Source: CAYGWP01 sp964353455 (GTDB taxonomy: Bacteria > Planctomycetota > Phycisphaerae > FEN-1346). Taken from it: a stretch of 12,760 nucleotides of DNA. The position numbers and the translations under genes are program-made. The notes beneath the pieces were generated by a model. The model saw nothing but the letters and a program-made list of their open reading frames with translations, had not been told where the DNA came from and did not search any database. Shown piece after piece: positions 6,871 to 12,760 of this stretch. Within the stretch, counting starts at the first letter, position 1; every line of letters starts with the position of its first letter. The stretch is from NCBI GenBank assembly GCA_964353455.1, contig CAYGWP010000243.1, positions 1 through 12,760 of the forward strand, read 5' to 3'.

Positions 6871-6907
6871 CCCCTCTCCCCTGGCGGGAGAGGGTAGGGT
6901 GAGGGGG
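6871..6907. repeat. CT-rich hairpin next to copy A
   Basis: CCCTCTCCC (6872-6880) pairs perfectly with GGGAGAGGG (6886-6894) around CTGGC, then TAGGGTGAGGGGGG follows. The 'CCCTCTCCC..GGGAGAGGG(T)TAGGGTGAGGG' pattern is, from memory, a very common dispersed repeat of GC-rich bacterial genomes. It is 12 nt from copy A, so the two may form a compound element. Confidence 0.6.
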
Positions 6908-7119
6908 GCCTTCCGCAGGCCATGCACTGCGGCCTGTGGCGGTGCAGCAGAAGGGTCCTGGAGACGATCCGGCCGCCCTGGTTCCAGCGAGTGCTCGCGC
7001 CGGACGGCACGCGGCAGAAAAGGTGCGTCTGCCTCCACTTCCGCGACAAGGCCCGCGCCGCCGGCTTCACAGTCGTCCGCGCAGGCTTCTGCGGACACGA
7101 CGTCGTTGAGGGCCATTAG

Positions 7120-7387
7120 AGTCTCAGATTCCGCCGCGCGAGCACCGCCGTCGAGGCAATTAAGGTGTGTGTCACCGGAACTCTGAACTCTGACATGGCG
7201 ACAAATTCATCGCTCCGCTTGATCCACCTCGGCATACGTAATCTGAGATTCCCAACAGTCCCGCTCAACCCAGAAGCAGCCCCTGATGAACCATATTGGC
7301 GCGGCTTCTTATCCTTGAATAGCAGGGTGGTGGCTGTGGTTGAATCGTAACTCATGTTGGCTGCGGCATCGTGGGCAAGGTGTACCG
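7120..7387. other. Intergenic stretch with short repeats, no convincing gene
   Basis: A minus-strand open frame of 91 codons (7116-7391) begins at a GTG that overlaps the lipoprotein stop as GTGA. Its translation shows no recognisable domain or signal peptide. The DNA contains short duplications: TCTCAGATTCC (7122-7132) versus TCTGAGATTCC, and a doubled ACTCTGA. These suggest non-coding repeat debris. Translational coupling of a small unknown protein remains possible. Confidence 0.4.
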
Positions 7388-8029
7388 TCACCGCTCCGGC
7401 CTTGCGTTCTCCCTTGGAGAGATACGGGTTGAAGCATGATCATCCCTGGGACTTGCCAGCCCACCCACCGGCCTCTCCGGGTCGAACTTTCTAAGGCCAA
7501 ACGTGCAATTGAAATAATCAAACTCACCAAGCGCGTCATATGGTGGCCCCACGAAGCATGCATAAGTGCCAACAATAGTGATCCTGCCTTCTCTTGTATA
7601 ACCCAAGGGATACATCAGGTTGACACAATCGCGATCCTTGTTGAAAAGGTCCATGGGTAAGGGTATCCCAGTATAGAATAACCTCGCTTTTGCCCTTGGG
7701 TATCTCTCGGGCACATTGAAAATATACGCGTTGAGAATGTGTATCTTGTGTCCGAAAAGCGGGCCTTCCCTCGGCAAGTGAACGCCGTTGGCTCTAGCGA
7801 TAGCCTCGCGTATGTCTCTTAGCGGATACTGGCGAATAGCCTCCATCCTCGCAAGAACTTGCTCTTCCACAGCCGGGTTCCGGGACATCGGCAAAGACGG
7901 GCAGTGATCCAGTTCCGCGAAAATCATTTCAACGTTATTCTCGTCTGGGGTATTACAACCATGCAACATCCCTGCGGCAACAAGAACAAAGGTGATCAAC
8001 CGCGCTTGCCTTGAAAGCCCGCCGGGCAT
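7388..8029 (-). CDS. Lipoprotein of unknown function, downstream of RHS protein
   Basis: The 213-residue product opens with a basic N-terminus and a hydrophobic segment (LITFVLVAAGML, 11-22) ending in LHGC, a lipobox-like site with Cys25. After it come EELDH-like acidic sequence, a helical stretch (VEEQVLARMEAIRQYPLRDI) and a core with HILNAYIFNVPERYPRAKAR, VNLMYPLGY and DALGEFDYFNCTFGLR. I recall similar 'LNRYxFNVPE...LWPL...EFDYF' lipoproteins in planctomycetes, with no known function. The last 36 residues, after FGLR, are polar and look unlike the core, so a late frameshift is possible. The start at 8029 is chosen because GGAGG lies 6 nt upstream and the signal begins there; the frame is open to 8077. 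Only 28 nt separate it from the RHS gene, so they are probably one transcript. It might act with, or protect against, the RHS tip. Confidence 0.78.
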   Translation of the reverse strand: MPGGLSRQARLITFVLVAAGMLHGCNTPDENNVEMIFAELDHCPSLPMSRNPAVEEQVLARMEAIRQYPLRDIREAIARANGVHLPREGPLFGHKIHILNAYIFNVPERYPRAKARLFYTGIPLPMDLFNKDRDCVNLMYPLGYTREGRITIVGTYACFVGPPYDALGEFDYFNCTFGLRKFDPERPVGGLASPRDDHASTRISPRENARPER

Positions 8030-8057
8030 ATTCCACCTCCCAAATCTGAAGATCCAA

Positions 8058-9224
8058 TCATTTTGTAACCGTGACACGCCCTGCCGGTTGAGTCTGAATA
8101 GTCATGGTGCGGGGCTTGCTACAACAATCCCATTTCACGTCCATAATGTGAACAAGTCCTCCATCGTCATCCCAACCAGGTGGCTGGTCTTCACGGGTAG
8201 GCATGGTGGGCGAGAAAGTGCCGCTATTTGCCCATCGCTGCGAAGAGATTTCGTATTGTGGAACAAATTTGCTTGTGCCAGTCAGACGAATGTGGCCCCG
8301 CGTGCAATCCCCGCCGCCTTGTGTTTCAAATTTATCGACTTGGGTAAGCGGCTTGGCCCTTACAAAATCAAAAAGCCAGCCCACAAGACCTGCTCTTCCA
8401 CCGTGGATGTTACCCATGTGCACCTCTGCCGATTCCCACCACTCAAGGGTATTCTGACCGTTCAACAAGTTCTTGCCATTGCAATCCTCGTACTGGAATC
8501 TCTCAAACTTAACATGCTGAATAAGTGCCCCATTAGCGTTTACCAGCATTTCAAACCAAACAATATGACGGGCGGCACCACAGGGAAGTTCGGGATTCAC
8601 GGCCTCCGGTGGACGCCCACTATCAATCTTAAGTAACTGTGACTGTGGTTGGGAAGAAAAGCCGATGGGGTTCTCGGGGGGGACAGCCTTCGGTGCCCTT
8701 GAACATCCGATAAGGAACCGCCCATCGGTGTCTATGTAGGAAATCGGCCGAGAACTCACATACTCATACAGGTTCATGGTGACAGCGTAACCAATAGGGT
8801 CTGGCCCTGTCCACCGCCCCAGCGTGGGATGGTCGTAGCGGAACCTCGCGAGGTAAAGCCGCGTCTCGAAGTCCAGCGGATGGCCCGTGAAGAGGATCTC
8901 ATTGTCCACAGTGGAGGCCGTGCCGTCCTCGAACCCGCCGACTTCAGTCTCGATCCAGTCGGCATCCATGAACGTCGCTTCGCCGTACGGCGTATAGACA
9001 TATCGCTCCACCACATTGCCGCTTGAGGCATCGACCAGCGCCGTCACGTTCATGTTCGCATCGCTCGCGTAGTACAGCGTTTCTTCGAGGCCGGTCGCGG
9101 GATTAACGTCCGCATCGCGCCAGCGGAGAACCGGGGCGTCGATGTAGATGAGTCTGGCCGCGCGGCGGCCGAGTCGGTCGTAGGTGGTGAGGGGCGTCGG
9201 GTTGATCCGGGCAAAGGATACCAT
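8058..9224 (-). CDS. Orphan RHS-core protein with variable C-terminal tip, N-terminus missing
   Basis: Residues 1-168 are the end of an RHS core: YDRLGRR (15-21), LYYASDANMNVTALVD (50-65), VVERYVYTPYGEATF (71-85), LDFETRLYLARFRYDHPTLG (117-136), RWTGPDPIG (137-145), NLYEYVSSRPISYIDTDG (151-168). Full RHS proteins carry many YD repeats before this, usually over 1000 residues, so this 388-residue form is a tip module or 5'-truncated remnant. After IDTDGR the 219-residue tip (from about base 8720 down to 8058) is less GC-rich than the core and has several Cys (GGGDCTRGH, WDCCSKP). It matches no toxin domain I recognise. In polymorphic RHS systems such tips are exchangeable toxins or adhesive domains. 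A stop lies 16 codons upstream of the ATG, inside the promoter-like repeat at 9270-9309. No strong ribosome binding site is seen. Confidence 0.82.
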   Translation of the reverse strand: MVSFARINPTPLTTYDRLGRRAARLIYIDAPVLRWRDADVNPATGLEETLYYASDANMNVTALVDASSGNVVERYVYTPYGEATFMDADWIETEVGGFEDGTASTVDNEILFTGHPLDFETRLYLARFRYDHPTLGRWTGPDPIGYAVTMNLYEYVSSRPISYIDTDGRFLIGCSRAPKAVPPENPIGFSSQPQSQLLKIDSGRPPEAVNPELPCGAARHIVWFEMLVNANGALIQHVKFERFQYEDCNGKNLLNGQNTLEWWESAEVHMGNIHGGRAGLVGWLFDFVRAKPLTQVDKFETQGGGDCTRGHIRLTGTSKFVPQYEISSQRWANSGTFSPTMPTREDQPPGWDDDGGLVHIMDVKWDCCSKPRTMTIQTQPAGRVTVTK

Positions 9225-9269
9225 GTTGGGTTTCCCGGCCTGCTGCCGCCAGATCGTCCTGCCTGGGGC

Positions 9270-9309
9270 AGGTTACGCCGGCGGGTGGCGGGGGTCAACA
9301 CAAATCGGC
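9270..9309 (-). promoter_or_regulatory. Promoter-like dispersed repeat (copy 2) upstream of the RHS gene
   Basis: On the minus strand TTGACC (9298-9293) and TAACCT (9275-9270) are 17 nt apart. The block 9272-9309 matches 2071-2108 at 32 of 38 positions, and both copies face the gene just downstream. If used, it would give a leader of about 40 nt before the RHS ATG. The TAA of its -10 is also the stop that closes the RHS frame upstream. The -10 match to consensus is weak. Confidence 0.4.
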
Positions 9310-9355
9310 ACAGACAAATCGGCATTCGTCATTGGTCATTTGTCATTGGTCATTT
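9300..9355. repeat. Four 14-nt units in two tandem pairs
   Basis: ACAAATCGGCACAG is followed by ACAAATCGGCATTC (11 of 14 identical), then GTCATTGGTCATTT occurs twice without a gap (9328-9341, 9342-9355). All four units keep a 14-nt period. The 'CATTGGTCATTTG' wording recalls dispersed intergenic repeats in environmental planctomycete genomes, unverified. The remainder of the gene-free stretch 9225-9615 shows only the two candidate promoters. Confidence 0.55.
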
Positions 9356-9540
9356 GGGCCTTCTCATTCCCAAGCCCCGGCGGGGCGGACTGCGCTGTCA
9401 CGTCCGGAAGTGGGAGCGCAGCGCAGACCTCGCCGCGCCGCAAAGTCAACCGCCGCCACGGTCGCCCGGATTCCTGACTCCGGCAACACCCCGCTGCCCG
9501 GGGACTTTGCGCCACCGGCCAAAGTCAAACCTTGAGCGTA

Positions 9541-9569
9541 TAGACTTGCCATGTCCTGTCGCGTATTAT
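9541..9569 (+). promoter_or_regulatory. Candidate promoter for the membrane/TPR gene
   Basis: TAGACT (9541-9546, four of six to TTGACA) and TATTAT (9564-9569, five of six to TATAAT) are 17 nt apart. The expected start near 9576 gives a leader of about 40 nt before the ATG at 9616. Pattern match only. Confidence 0.4.
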
Positions 9570-9615
9570 CTCGTGCGCGGCGCGGCCAGCGTGCGGCCGC
9601 TGCGAGGGTCTGCCA

Positions 9616-11802
9616 ATGAAGGACGGCGCACAGGAACCCGGCCGGGCAGCGGCGGCGCCCCGATGGGCGGCCTGGGCCGCGGCGGCGGCACTGGCGGCGC
9701 TGGTGGTCGCCGTGTTCCTGCCGGCGGCCGGCTTTGAATTCAGCCATTACGATGACGGCGAGCAGGTTGCCGACAACCCGTTCATTCGCAGCCTCAGCCC
9801 CGCGAACATCGCTTACATCTTTACGCATTTCTGCATTACGAGTTACTACCCGGTGCGGTTGCTCTCGTTCGCCATCGACTATGCCGTTTGGGGCGCCAAG
9901 CCGCAGGGCTACCACCTGACGAACGTGCTGATTCACGCGGCCAACGTCCTGCTGGTGTTCTGGCTGATGCTGAGGCTCTTGCCGGGCATATCACGCACAT
10001 GCGCGGCGGGTCTCCCGACCCACCGCGCAGCCGGTCAGCCTCCGTACGGGGAGCGCGGCAGGTCGGGAGACCCGCCGCGCGGGATGCGCGAGACGGGCCC
10101 GGCCGCAGTTGTTATCCCCGCCGCCGTCGCTGCCGCCGTGTTCGCCGTGCACCCGGTGGTGGTCGAGCCTGTGGCATGGATACCCGGTCGCGAGGAGTTA
10201 TTGATGACGCTGCTGGCGGTGGCGTGCCTGCATTTTCACCATTCGGCGCGCCTGGCGGCGGGGCGCGGGCCGACGACCCTCTGGCACGTCCTTGCGGCGG
10301 CGGCCTGCGCGCTGGCGGCCATGAGCAACGCGGCGTCGGCCGCGATTCCGCTGCTGGTTCTGACGTACGACGTGGCGGTCGCGCGGCTGCGAAGCGTCCG
10401 CCGCATCGTCGCCGGCAGCGCGGCCCTGTGGGCGATTGCCGCCGCCGCCATCGTCCTGAAGGTCATCGGCGACGGCCTCTCGCAGGCCGAGCATCCCGCA
10501 GACTTGGTCGTAAACCTCGGTCTTGCCGGCCGCCTGCTCGTGGTTCCCGACCTGTTCAGGCAGAACCTGATGAGCCTGGTGTGGCCGAAAGGGCTGACCC
10601 TCCTCTACCCCCAGGATATTCCCGCGTCGATGCTCTCCGCGGGTTTCCTGGGGGGGCTTGGCCTGATGGCGTTGGCCGTGGCGGTGCTGTGGCTCCTCAG
10701 ACGCCGGGGTGCGGCGTTTTTCGGCGTCGCGTGGTTCCTCCTGGCCATGGGGCCGACGTCGCAGGTGTTCCCTCATGTCCTGTTCCGAGCCGACCGGTAC
10801 CTGTACCTGCCTCTGGCGGGTCTATCGGTGGCGTTGGCGGCGGGGCTGTGGCACTTGGCGGCACGAGGGCGGGCGGGGCGGGTCCTTGCCGCCGCCGGCC
10901 TGCTGGTAGTGGCGGCGCTGGCCGTGACGGCGCGGCCTTACGTCGGCGTCTGGCACGACGGCGAGTCTTTGTTCCGGCACTGTGCTCAGCAGACGCCTGG
11001 GTACGCCAGGGCTCGCGTGCGGTTCGGCGCCCTGCTGCTCCTCCAGGGCCGCTATGACGAGGCCGCTTCAGAGTTGGCCGAAGCCGTGCGGCTCAGCCCG
11101 ATGGATCACGACTCGCGGGCCAATCTGGGGCTGGTGTTCGCTTCGCAAGGCAGGATGGAAGAGGCCCTTCAGCAGTACCGCGAGGCCCTCCGTCTGAAGC
11201 CGGATCAGGCGCTCGTCCATGCCAACTGCGCGGGGGCGCTTCTTAGCCTGGGGAGAATCCAGGAGAGCATCGCTCATAGTCGGGAGGCCCTGCGCATCCA
11301 GCCCGACAGGCCCGAAGCGCTCAACGCCCTCGGCATGGCACTTCTCAGTCAAGGCCAGACGGCGGAGGCCATCGGCCTTCTCCGCAAGGCGCTGGAGATT
11401 GACCCGCGCCAGGCCGCCGTCTGGACCAACCTCGGCGTGGCCCTGGTCCAGCAGGGGGATCTGAGCGGGGGGGCCTCGGCATACGAAGAGGCGCTCCGGG
11501 TCCAGCCGGACTTCACGGCGGCCCTGCGGCGGCTCGCCTGGCTTCGGGCCACCGTGCCCGACAGACGCCTGCGAAACGGCCCCGAGGCCGTCCGCCTGGC
11601 CGAGCGGCTCTGCGACCTGACCGCCCGTCGCGACGCGGTCGGCCTCGAGGCGCTGGCGGCGGCCTACGCGGAGGCGGGCCGCCCGGCGGACGCGGCCGCC
11701 GTCGCCCGCGAGGCCATAGCCCTCGCCAGGAGCCAGGGCCGCACCGACATTGCCGACCGCCTGACCGCCCGATTGCCGCAGTACGAGGGCCAGGCGAAAT
11801 AA
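9616..11802 (+). CDS. Polytopic membrane protein with C-terminal TPRs (TMTC/GT-C-like)
   Basis: The 728-residue protein has an N-terminal transmembrane helix (about 18-38) followed by a loop with HYDDGEQVADNPFI (44-57). Its paired aspartates match the catalytic loop motif of GT-C glycosyltransferases. Further hydrophobic segments run to about residue 440. Five TPRs follow (about 463-635), including RANLGLVFASQGRMEEALQQ and NALGMALLSQGQTAEAIGLL, then a helical C-terminal domain. This order (GT-C-like membrane part, then TPRs) is that of TMTC-type O-mannosyltransferases, so a membrane glycosyltransferase acting on exported proteins is a reasonable inference, though the substrate is unknown. GAGGG lies 7 nt before the ATG. 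Residues 129-155 are encoded by an inverted pair of a 28-nt repeat, in frame, in a loop between hydrophobic segments. The sequence around it (LLVFWLMLRLL before, VFAVHPVVVEPVAWIPGREE after) is normal for the family. Confidence 0.85.
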   Translation: MKDGAQEPGRAAAAPRWAAWAAAAALAALVVAVFLPAAGFEFSHYDDGEQVADNPFIRSLSPANIAYIFTHFCITSYYPVRLLSFAIDYAVWGAKPQGYHLTNVLIHAANVLLVFWLMLRLLPGISRTCAAGLPTHRAAGQPPYGERGRSGDPPRGMRETGPAAVVIPAAVAAAVFAVHPVVVEPVAWIPGREELLMTLLAVACLHFHHSARLAAGRGPTTLWHVLAAAACALAAMSNAASAAIPLLVLTYDVAVARLRSVRRIVAGSAALWAIAAAAIVLKVIGDGLSQAEHPADLVVNLGLAGRLLVVPDLFRQNLMSLVWPKGLTLLYPQDIPASMLSAGFLGGLGLMALAVAVLWLLRRRGAAFFGVAWFLLAMGPTSQVFPHVLFRADRYLYLPLAGLSVALAAGLWHLAARGRAGRVLAAAGLLVVAALAVTARPYVGVWHDGESLFRHCAQQTPGYARARVRFGALLLLQGRYDEAASELAEAVRLSPMDHDSRANLGLVFASQGRMEEALQQYREALRLKPDQALVHANCAGALLSLGRIQESIAHSREALRIQPDRPEALNALGMALLSQGQTAEAIGLLRKALEIDPRQAAVWTNLGVALVQQGDLSGGASAYEEALRVQPDFTAALRRLAWLRATVPDRRLRNGPEAVRLAERLCDLTARRDAVGLEALAAAYAEAGRPADAAAVAREAIALARSQGRTDIADRLTARLPQYEGQAK
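10001..10080. repeat. Inverted pair of the 28-nt hairpin repeat inside the TPR gene (copies B and C)
   Basis: Copy B (10001-10028) differs from intergenic copy A at two positions. Copy C (10053-10080) is the exact reverse complement of copy A. The two are separated by 24 nt, so the 80-nt block can form one long hairpin or two small ones. The reading frame of the host gene stays open throughout, adding a Gly/Arg/Pro-rich loop that includes GLPTHRAAGQPPYGERGRSG. Confidence 0.85.
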
Positions 11803-11803
11803 A

Positions 11804-11832
11804 TTGACACCCCGCGCGGAGGGGGGTACATA
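11804..11832 (+). promoter_or_regulatory. Promoter-like sequence directly after the TPR gene stop
   Basis: TTGACA (11804-11809), a perfect -35 consensus, begins two bases after the TAA. A 17-nt spacer leads to TACATA (11827-11832, three of six to TATAAT). It would drive the 11969 gene with a leader of about 130 nt that includes the 11883-11899 hairpin. Confidence 0.4.
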
Positions 11833-11882
11833 GGAATCGGGTGCCGCGTTTTTGCCCCGCCACCCGCCGCCCGCCAAGACTG

Positions 11883-11899
11883 AGGGCGGGCTCCGCCCT
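11883..11899 (+). terminator. Hairpin between the TPR gene and the isomerase gene
   Basis: AGGGCGG (11883-11889) pairs with CCGCCCT (11893-11899) around GCT, followed by only two more Ts. It may be a weak terminator of the TPR transcript, or a leader hairpin if the 11804 promoter is used. Its last base overlaps the next -35 element. Confidence 0.4.
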
Positions 11900-11926
11900 T
11901 TACACGGGCGCAGATTGGGGTACACT
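11899..11926 (+). promoter_or_regulatory. Candidate promoter for the Tat-exported isomerase gene
   Basis: TTTACA (11899-11904, five of six to TTGACA) and TACACT (11921-11926, four of six to TATAAT) are 16 nt apart. The expected start near 11933 leaves a leader of about 36 nt before the ATG at 11969. Confidence 0.5.
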
Positions 11927-11968
11927 CGCGACGTAGAACGAAAGGTGACACCCATTCAGGGAGCAGAT

Positions 11969-12760
11969 ATGAAAACGCCATTTATGACCGAAGAACCGGC
12001 AACTCGGCGAGCGTTTCTCTGCGGCGTGGCCGCCATTGCGGCCTGTGCCATCGTGCCGCGGCGCGTGCTGGGAGCGGAATCGCCATCAGGCGGCGCCACG
12101 CCGGCAGGCAAGCCCAACTCCGTTTTCAACGGGGTGCGCATCGGGTGCATTACGTACAGTTACCGCGGCGACGTCAACACCGCCGAGGATACCCTCAAGG
12201 CTCTGATTCAGGATGGGCTCAGCGAAGTCGAACTGATGGGCGGGCCGATCCAGTCGTACGCCGGTTTCGGCGGCGGCGGCAAAGGCGAGCAGCCCAAGCC
12301 CACGGATGCCCAGCGCCAGGCCCAACTGGCCAAGTGCCAGGCGCTCCGCAAGATGTACAACGATGCGGGCGTCAACATCCACATCCAGAAGATCGGCTTT
12401 GGCCAGTCGGACGAGGAGATCGATTTCAATTTCCAGGTGGCCAAGGCGCTGGGCTGCGTGGGCATCTCCACCGAGCGCTCCGAGGCGCAGGCCAAGAGGC
12501 TCGCCCCCTTCGCCGACAAGCACAAGATCTGGGTCGCCTTCCACAACCACACGAGCAACTATCCGGTGATGGATAAGAACGATCCGATCCTGGAGTGCGG
12601 CCAGTACATCGGCTTCAACTTCGATGTCGGCCATTACTTCGCCGGCACCAAGGGACTGTCCCCGATTCCGGTGCTCGAGAAGTACCACGACCGCATCGTC
12701 AGCCTTCACCTGAAGGACCGGACCGCGGACGGCGGGAATCTGCCGTGGGGCCAGGGAAAG
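11969..12760 (+). CDS. Tat-exported sugar phosphate isomerase/epimerase (xylose-isomerase-like TIM barrel), 3' end outside window
   Basis: The frame is open for 264 codons to the window edge with no stop. The N-terminus has a twin-arginine motif (TRRAFL, 12-17) and a hydrophobic stretch (CGVAAIAACAIV, 18-29), so it is probably exported folded. The barrel begins at VRIGCITYSYRG (56-67). LSEVELMG (84-91) carries the expected acidic metal ligand, HNHTSNYP (192-199) and NFDVGHYFAG (217-226) are typical strand-end motifs, and SLHLKDRT (245-252) matches the family's 'HxKD' strand. Members isomerise or epimerise ketoses or keto-sugars using a divalent metal; the substrate is not readable. GGGAG precedes the ATG by about 5 nt, and a promoter lies upstream. 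About the last strand and helix should be missing. The terminal fragment at the start of the window probably belongs to the same family. Confidence 0.9.
   Translation, partial: MKTPFMTEEPATRRAFLCGVAAIAACAIVPRRVLGAESPSGGATPAGKPNSVFNGVRIGCITYSYRGDVNTAEDTLKALIQDGLSEVELMGGPIQSYAGFGGGGKGEQPKPTDAQRQAQLAKCQALRKMYNDAGVNIHIQKIGFGQSDEEIDFNFQVAKALGCVGISTERSEAQAKRLAPFADKHKIWVAFHNHTSNYPVMDKNDPILECGQYIGFNFDVGHYFAGTKGLSPIPVLEKYHDRIVSLHLKDRTADGGNLPWGQGK

Larger units (their letters stand above)
6754..7119 (+). pseudogene. Possible gene remnant interrupted by a repeat
   Basis: One plus-strand frame reads protein-like on both sides of the 6831-6907 repeats. Before them it gives FLQAEGELAACKFDVASNKV (from 6754), continuing to about 6830. 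After them it gives LETIRPPWFQRVLAPDGTRQ (from 6958) and on to FCGHDVVEGH at a TAG (7117-7119). The codons of the second part have almost exclusively G or C at third positions, as real genes here do. The repeat supplies an in-frame stop at 6895-6897. I recognise no family. A short real gene beginning at the ATG at 6922 (65 residues) is the alternative; no clear ribosome binding site supports it. Chance cannot be excluded. Confidence 0.22.

Noticed and set aside
6563..7116. Several 90-110 codon frames on both strands around 6563-7116
   Set aside because: They cross the palindromic repeats and include repeat-derived phrases such as LPSPARGEG; no coherent protein.
7116..7391. 91-codon minus-strand frame overlapping the lipoprotein stop by four bases (GTGA)
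   Set aside because: The overlap is suggestive, but the DNA holds short duplications and the product has no recognisable feature. Kept only as an intergenic note.
9300..9355. Possible CRISPR-like array
   Set aside because: The 14-nt units are contiguous with no spacers, and there are no cas genes in the window.
9888..11057. 389-codon plus-strand frame inside the membrane/TPR gene
   Set aside because: Out-of-frame shadow rich in Arg, Gly and Ala. The membrane and TPR motifs are all in the other frame.
11068..11955. 295-codon minus-strand frame opposite the TPR region
   Set aside because: Antisense to clear TPRs and runs through the intergenic promoters; no domain seen.
1..12760. tRNA, rRNA, transposase or phage genes
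   Set aside because: None seen on either strand by reading; no cloverleaf, rRNA-like or transposase-like sequence was recognised.

Overview
The window is GC-rich bacterial DNA that most resembles a planctomycete (Planctomycetota). The signs are a Tat-exported Gfo/Idh/MocA oxidoreductase, Tat-exported sugar phosphate isomerase/epimerases, a lipoprotein made of 'ITDAGL' leucine-rich repeats, an exported HEAT-repeat protein, an RHS core with the 'DANMNVTALV' wording, and a polytopic membrane protein with C-terminal TPRs. The phylum is inferred from gene style only; there is no rRNA or other marker.

Layout. At 1-685 (+) are the tail of a probable sugar isomerase/epimerase and a stand-alone LigD-type 3'-phosphoesterase, probably started from a TTG at 143. 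The gene-free stretch 686-1006 holds a 183-bp inverted-repeat element and a perfect 22-nt palindrome. At 1007-6484 (-) are four genes on one strand, in transcription order: Gfo/Idh oxidoreductase, HEAT-repeat protein, aldo/keto-reductase-like protein, LRR lipoprotein. Gaps of 59 and 66 nt suggest the first three are co-transcribed. The LRR gene has its own promoter-like repeat. Three of the four carry export signals, so the group looks cell-envelope or periplasmic, perhaps linked to sugar derivatives.

The stretch 6485-7387 has no convincing gene. It contains a candidate promoter, several palindromes and a possible gene remnant split by a repeat. At 7388-9224 (-) are a short orphan RHS protein (partial core plus a compositionally different C-terminal tip) and, 28 nt later, a lipoprotein. 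The stretch 9225-9615 is a divergent intergenic region with a promoter-like repeat, 14-nt tandem units and a candidate promoter for the next gene. At 9616-11802 (+) is a large membrane/TPR protein whose gene carries an in-frame palindromic repeat. After a spacer with two promoter-like sequences and a hairpin, a second Tat-exported sugar isomerase/epimerase starts at 11969 and runs off the window.

The most notable signals are the repeats. A 28-nt hairpin unit occurs three times: once between genes and twice, inverted, inside the TPR gene without breaking its frame. A 38-nt repeat resembling a promoter sits in the same orientation just upstream of both the LRR and RHS genes. No CRISPR array, rRNA, tRNA, transposase or complete defence system was found, and I could not establish a clearly new multi-gene system.
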